From: Actinoplanes campanulatus
GTDB taxonomy: Bacteria > Actinomycetota > Actinomycetes > Mycobacteriales > Micromonosporaceae
Length of the DNA stretch: 64,000 bases
Direction of reading: 5' to 3'
Assembly: GCF_014647795.1 (NCBI RefSeq)
Contig: NZ_BMPW01000005.1
Coordinates: forward strand, 248,001-312,000
Made by a program: the position numbers and the translations under genes. Shown one piece after another: positions 62,701 to 64,000 of the stretch (its first letter is position 1; the number at the start of each line of letters is the position of its first letter). The notes below the pieces were generated by a model, which was given only the letters and a program-made list of their open reading frames with translations, made no database searches and had not been told where the DNA came from.

Positions 62701-64000
62701 CACCCGTACGATCGCGTTCTTGATCTCGATGACCTTCTGTTTCAGCCATTCGAAGGCCTTGGACACCCAGTTCCCGGAGTTCTGTACGGCGGAGTCGCGC
62801 TGCCGCTCGGCGTCCCGCCCGGCCCGGGTCGCCTCGGCGCGGATCCTATTGTCGCTGTCGTCCTTCTCGGTCGTGACGTCGTCGTCGGCCTTCTTCTCCC
62901 GGTCCTGGACGTCCTTGCGGACCTTCGCCTGCCGATCCGCCTTCTTCGTGCCGAGTTTCGACAGCTCCCGGTCCTGATCGGTACGCCAGGCGGCACGCTG
63001 GGAGTTCACGTCGTCGAGCGCGCCACCCCGTACCCCCGCCTGGTTCCCGGTGTTGGTCGCGACCTCGGCGGTGACCTCGGCCCGGTGGCGTGCCTGCGCG
63101 TCACGGAAACCGCGGTCCCGGTCCTGGCGGCTCTGCGCCATGCCCTGACCGCCCTGCCGGAACGCGGTCTGGATCCGGGGGCCGTCGTCGTGTTCGGCCA
63201 CTTTGGACGCCGCCTCGGCGGGCACCGCGCCGGTCGGCGCGCTGGTGGCCGGAGCCTGGGCGCCACCCGGCCGGCCCGGCACCGCCGCCTCCATCGTCTC
63301 CGGCGGCACATCCGGGTAGACCTGGTCCTCGCCCATCCCCCGGCCGGCGTCCTCACGGGCCGCGCCCACCGTCTGCCGGCCCTTGTCGTCGACGGCGGCG
63401 CCCTGGTCGTTCGACGTCTGCTCGGCCGCGCCGCTCATCTGTACGCCTGGCGCGTTCCCGGCCATCGCCTGCTTGAGCGCCTCGTCCCTGGTGGGCAGCC
63501 CGGCGAACTTGGCAGCCAGTTCCTGGGCGTCCACCTCGAAACCCAGCCACGAGGCGACCTTGCCGATGCCGAAGCCGAGCGCCATCTTGAAGGTGTCCCA
63601 GCCGCCCGGCTCCTCGGCCTGCTCCGCCTCGATCGGCCCGTCCGGCTCCTTCGCGCCGGTGACCTCGGCTTTCCCGCTCTCCGGCGCGGTGGAACGCTGG
63701 GCCGGATCCGTCGAGTACCGCACCGCCGTGTCGGCCTTCGGCGGGCCGGACAGGGTCTGCGGGGCGCCGGCCGGCCGTTGCGTGGCGGGCGGGGCGGTGG
63801 CCAGATTCCTGTGCTCGTCGCCGACGTTGCGGTCGGCGGCACGGCCCACACCGCCCATCGCCTCCAGGGCGCGGTGTGGCGTCAGCGTGGCGGCGGTGGC
63901 CAGGCCACCCTCGGGGGACGCGGTGGACAGGTCCGGGGCGGGCGCGGATTCGTCCTTGCGCTTGACCGGGGCGGCCGCGCTCCCTCCTCCGCCGCTTCCA
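59800..64000 (-). CDS. Giant helical protein of the injection system, partial (start beyond window)
   Basis: The frame stays open to the right edge (GSGGGGSAAAPVKRKDESA precedes the first internal ATG at 63858), so at least 1399 residues are visible and the real start is outside. Order: Gly/Ala/Pro-rich start, DTFKMALGFGIGKVASWLGF, charged coiled coil (about residues 300-400), a long series of amphipathic helices (AFEWLKQKVIEIKNAIVRVI and repeats such as ELIEFAKAMVQAVIELANRI), hydrophobic MLPVIIGEIVITKVIAKLIP, a roughly 200-residue Pro/Gly/Arg linker, and a folded basic C-terminal domain. Candidate effector or cargo; DUF4157-type proteins in such loci look similar, but that domain would be outside. 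Confidence 0.75.
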   Translation of the reverse strand, partial: GSGGGGSAAAPVKRKDESAPAPDLSTASPEGGLATAATLTPHRALEAMGGVGRAADRNVGDEHRNLATAPPATQRPAGAPQTLSGPPKADTAVRYSTDPAQRSTAPESGKAEVTGAKEPDGPIEAEQAEEPGGWDTFKMALGFGIGKVASWLGFEVDAQELAAKFAGLPTRDEALKQAMAGNAPGVQMSGAAEQTSNDQGAAVDDKGRQTVGAAREDAGRGMGEDQVYPDVPPETMEAAVPGRPGGAQAPATSAPTGAVPAEAASKVAEHDDGPRIQTAFRQGGQGMAQSRQDRDRGFRDAQARHRAEVTAEVATNTGNQAGVRGGALDDVNSQRAAWRTDQDRELSKLGTKKADRQAKVRKDVQDREKKADDDVTTEKDDSDNRIRAEATRAGRDAERQRDSAVQNSGNWVSKAFEWLKQKVIEIKNAIVRVIRAARDAVVGFIKNFKATVERWINEARTFIVDAITKLITELIEFAKAMVQAVIELANRIRRLITDLIKAAIALVNRLAAMLKQIIKDLLDALGKLLAEILRILLKALMDVVKAVVDAVKQVLAAASQVLGALGKFMFIAIDFLSDPGGWLGGAKNSAVDGAKNHLFREVKSAVKAWFQQKVEEILGVGRAVIDVLVKGGFTLEKIVKETWDAILPMLPVIIGEIVITKVIAKLIPGAGWVMAVIDAIRTAIGALGAILRAVGAVLSWLLAVRQGGAGILFAKAVAAGIVALLELAYEALLSGIGKYVAKVGKRLKAVAQRLAKGRKRDIPGAPGDGGRPGRAPDQPARTPDAGTPRAGLPGRPGAPPRPRPTAGPRPGRRPPAGPTTRSTGVPDRPGTRPSGAPDRPGTRLSGTPARPGTPARPGPSRSGASDRSPASDRPAAAVPAGPTPAPAAGPGRAPARTAKNSDGTPRTAADQLPGTRPTPPAKPRPEAKAPAKPTSPGPKGADPAKPKNTDPDRPKDTDPSRSKPDGAGTPKPRRDGDRPGGPRDRRDADRPDRDPSSRPSPDRSPSPDRKDRERKKDEESKDERLRRIVARIQPKVRRLVDRGVLGRPLRAALSGMRLWYRLTGLDTAGQPDFGITAVLNPRRDVQRGWVLTGSDLRRLVTEVSEEMLRRPDVQDAARRMRITMAVAGVNAEEQSLEIAESRDIPGAVRYLQNRGTGLDLARPGGPSRVAGPHRPREGRGRQPGAMETYRVGPDLDPVSEENRVGATNALTQGVGTYPQIFRVIQRMRHGDRSIAHALRQYSRTRRFPSGFDADEREFLRALHWLIFVRESVRDRANLGFAPMMVRLIERGQLSWEEAFVQFEARESGRRGGRGSFPMSMRLAASAARGIAARIRSRRRRPSNALLNRRELARRQFELSERWMRAVTNGQGIYGPTASEAIQNGRAQVQRFMLRYYGLD

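Overview
The window is high-GC actinobacterial DNA. The G+C-rich third codon positions, frequent GTG and TTG starts, lipoproteins with short lipoboxes, PadR/ECF42/BldD-type regulators and a Streptomyces-type CebR operator all fit, and the gene content suggests Micromonosporaceae (Actinoplanes-like); the genus is an inference. No rRNA, tRNA, transposase, integrase or CRISPR array was found.

Layout. 0-13 kb: the end of a LuxR-type regulator, a small F420/flavin-fold protein, lipoproteins (one behind a perfect CebR box), a four-gene MacB-like export operon (lipoprotein, peptidoglycan-binding adaptor, ATPase, permease) next to a two-component system, a PadR regulator with a 24-bp palindromic operator and a DrrAB-type ABC exporter, then a secreted trypsin-like protease paired with an anti-sigma-like membrane protein. 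13-18 kb: the homogentisate (tyrosine degradation) operon hpd-hmgA-orf-fahA. 18-27 kb: an ECF42 sigma factor with its YciI partner, a GH13 enzyme, a serine beta-lactamase-like hydrolase, an XRE regulator, DUF1152, transglutaminase, kinase and Bax-inhibitor-like genes. 27.6-32.6 kb: a six-gene overlapping operon of an epimerase, three glycosyltransferases, a B-box-like zinc protein and an unknown protein. 32.6-46.6 kb: SRPBCC/DUF4166 pair under twin palindromes, SDR, a TPR protein that stops where a CHAT domain would normally begin, a P450, small proteins, a sorbosone-dehydrogenase-like lipoprotein, an MFS exporter and an epimerase.

46.9-64 kb (all minus strand): the distal part of a phage-tail-like contractile injection system. 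In transcription order it has a giant helical protein running off the window, a 191-aa protein, a CIS tube-domain protein, a LysM protein, a gpD-like hub, a gpV-like spike, gp25, two large J-like baseplate proteins, a tail-protein-I/beta-helix fusion and a DUF6519 protein. Sheath, tube and ATPase genes are not in the window and would be expected beyond position 64000. The operon ends in an array of about 51-bp hairpin-forming repeats. This array shows compensatory base changes between units, and a related repeat occurs near 1.2 kb. This injection system and its giant candidate effector are the most interesting content.
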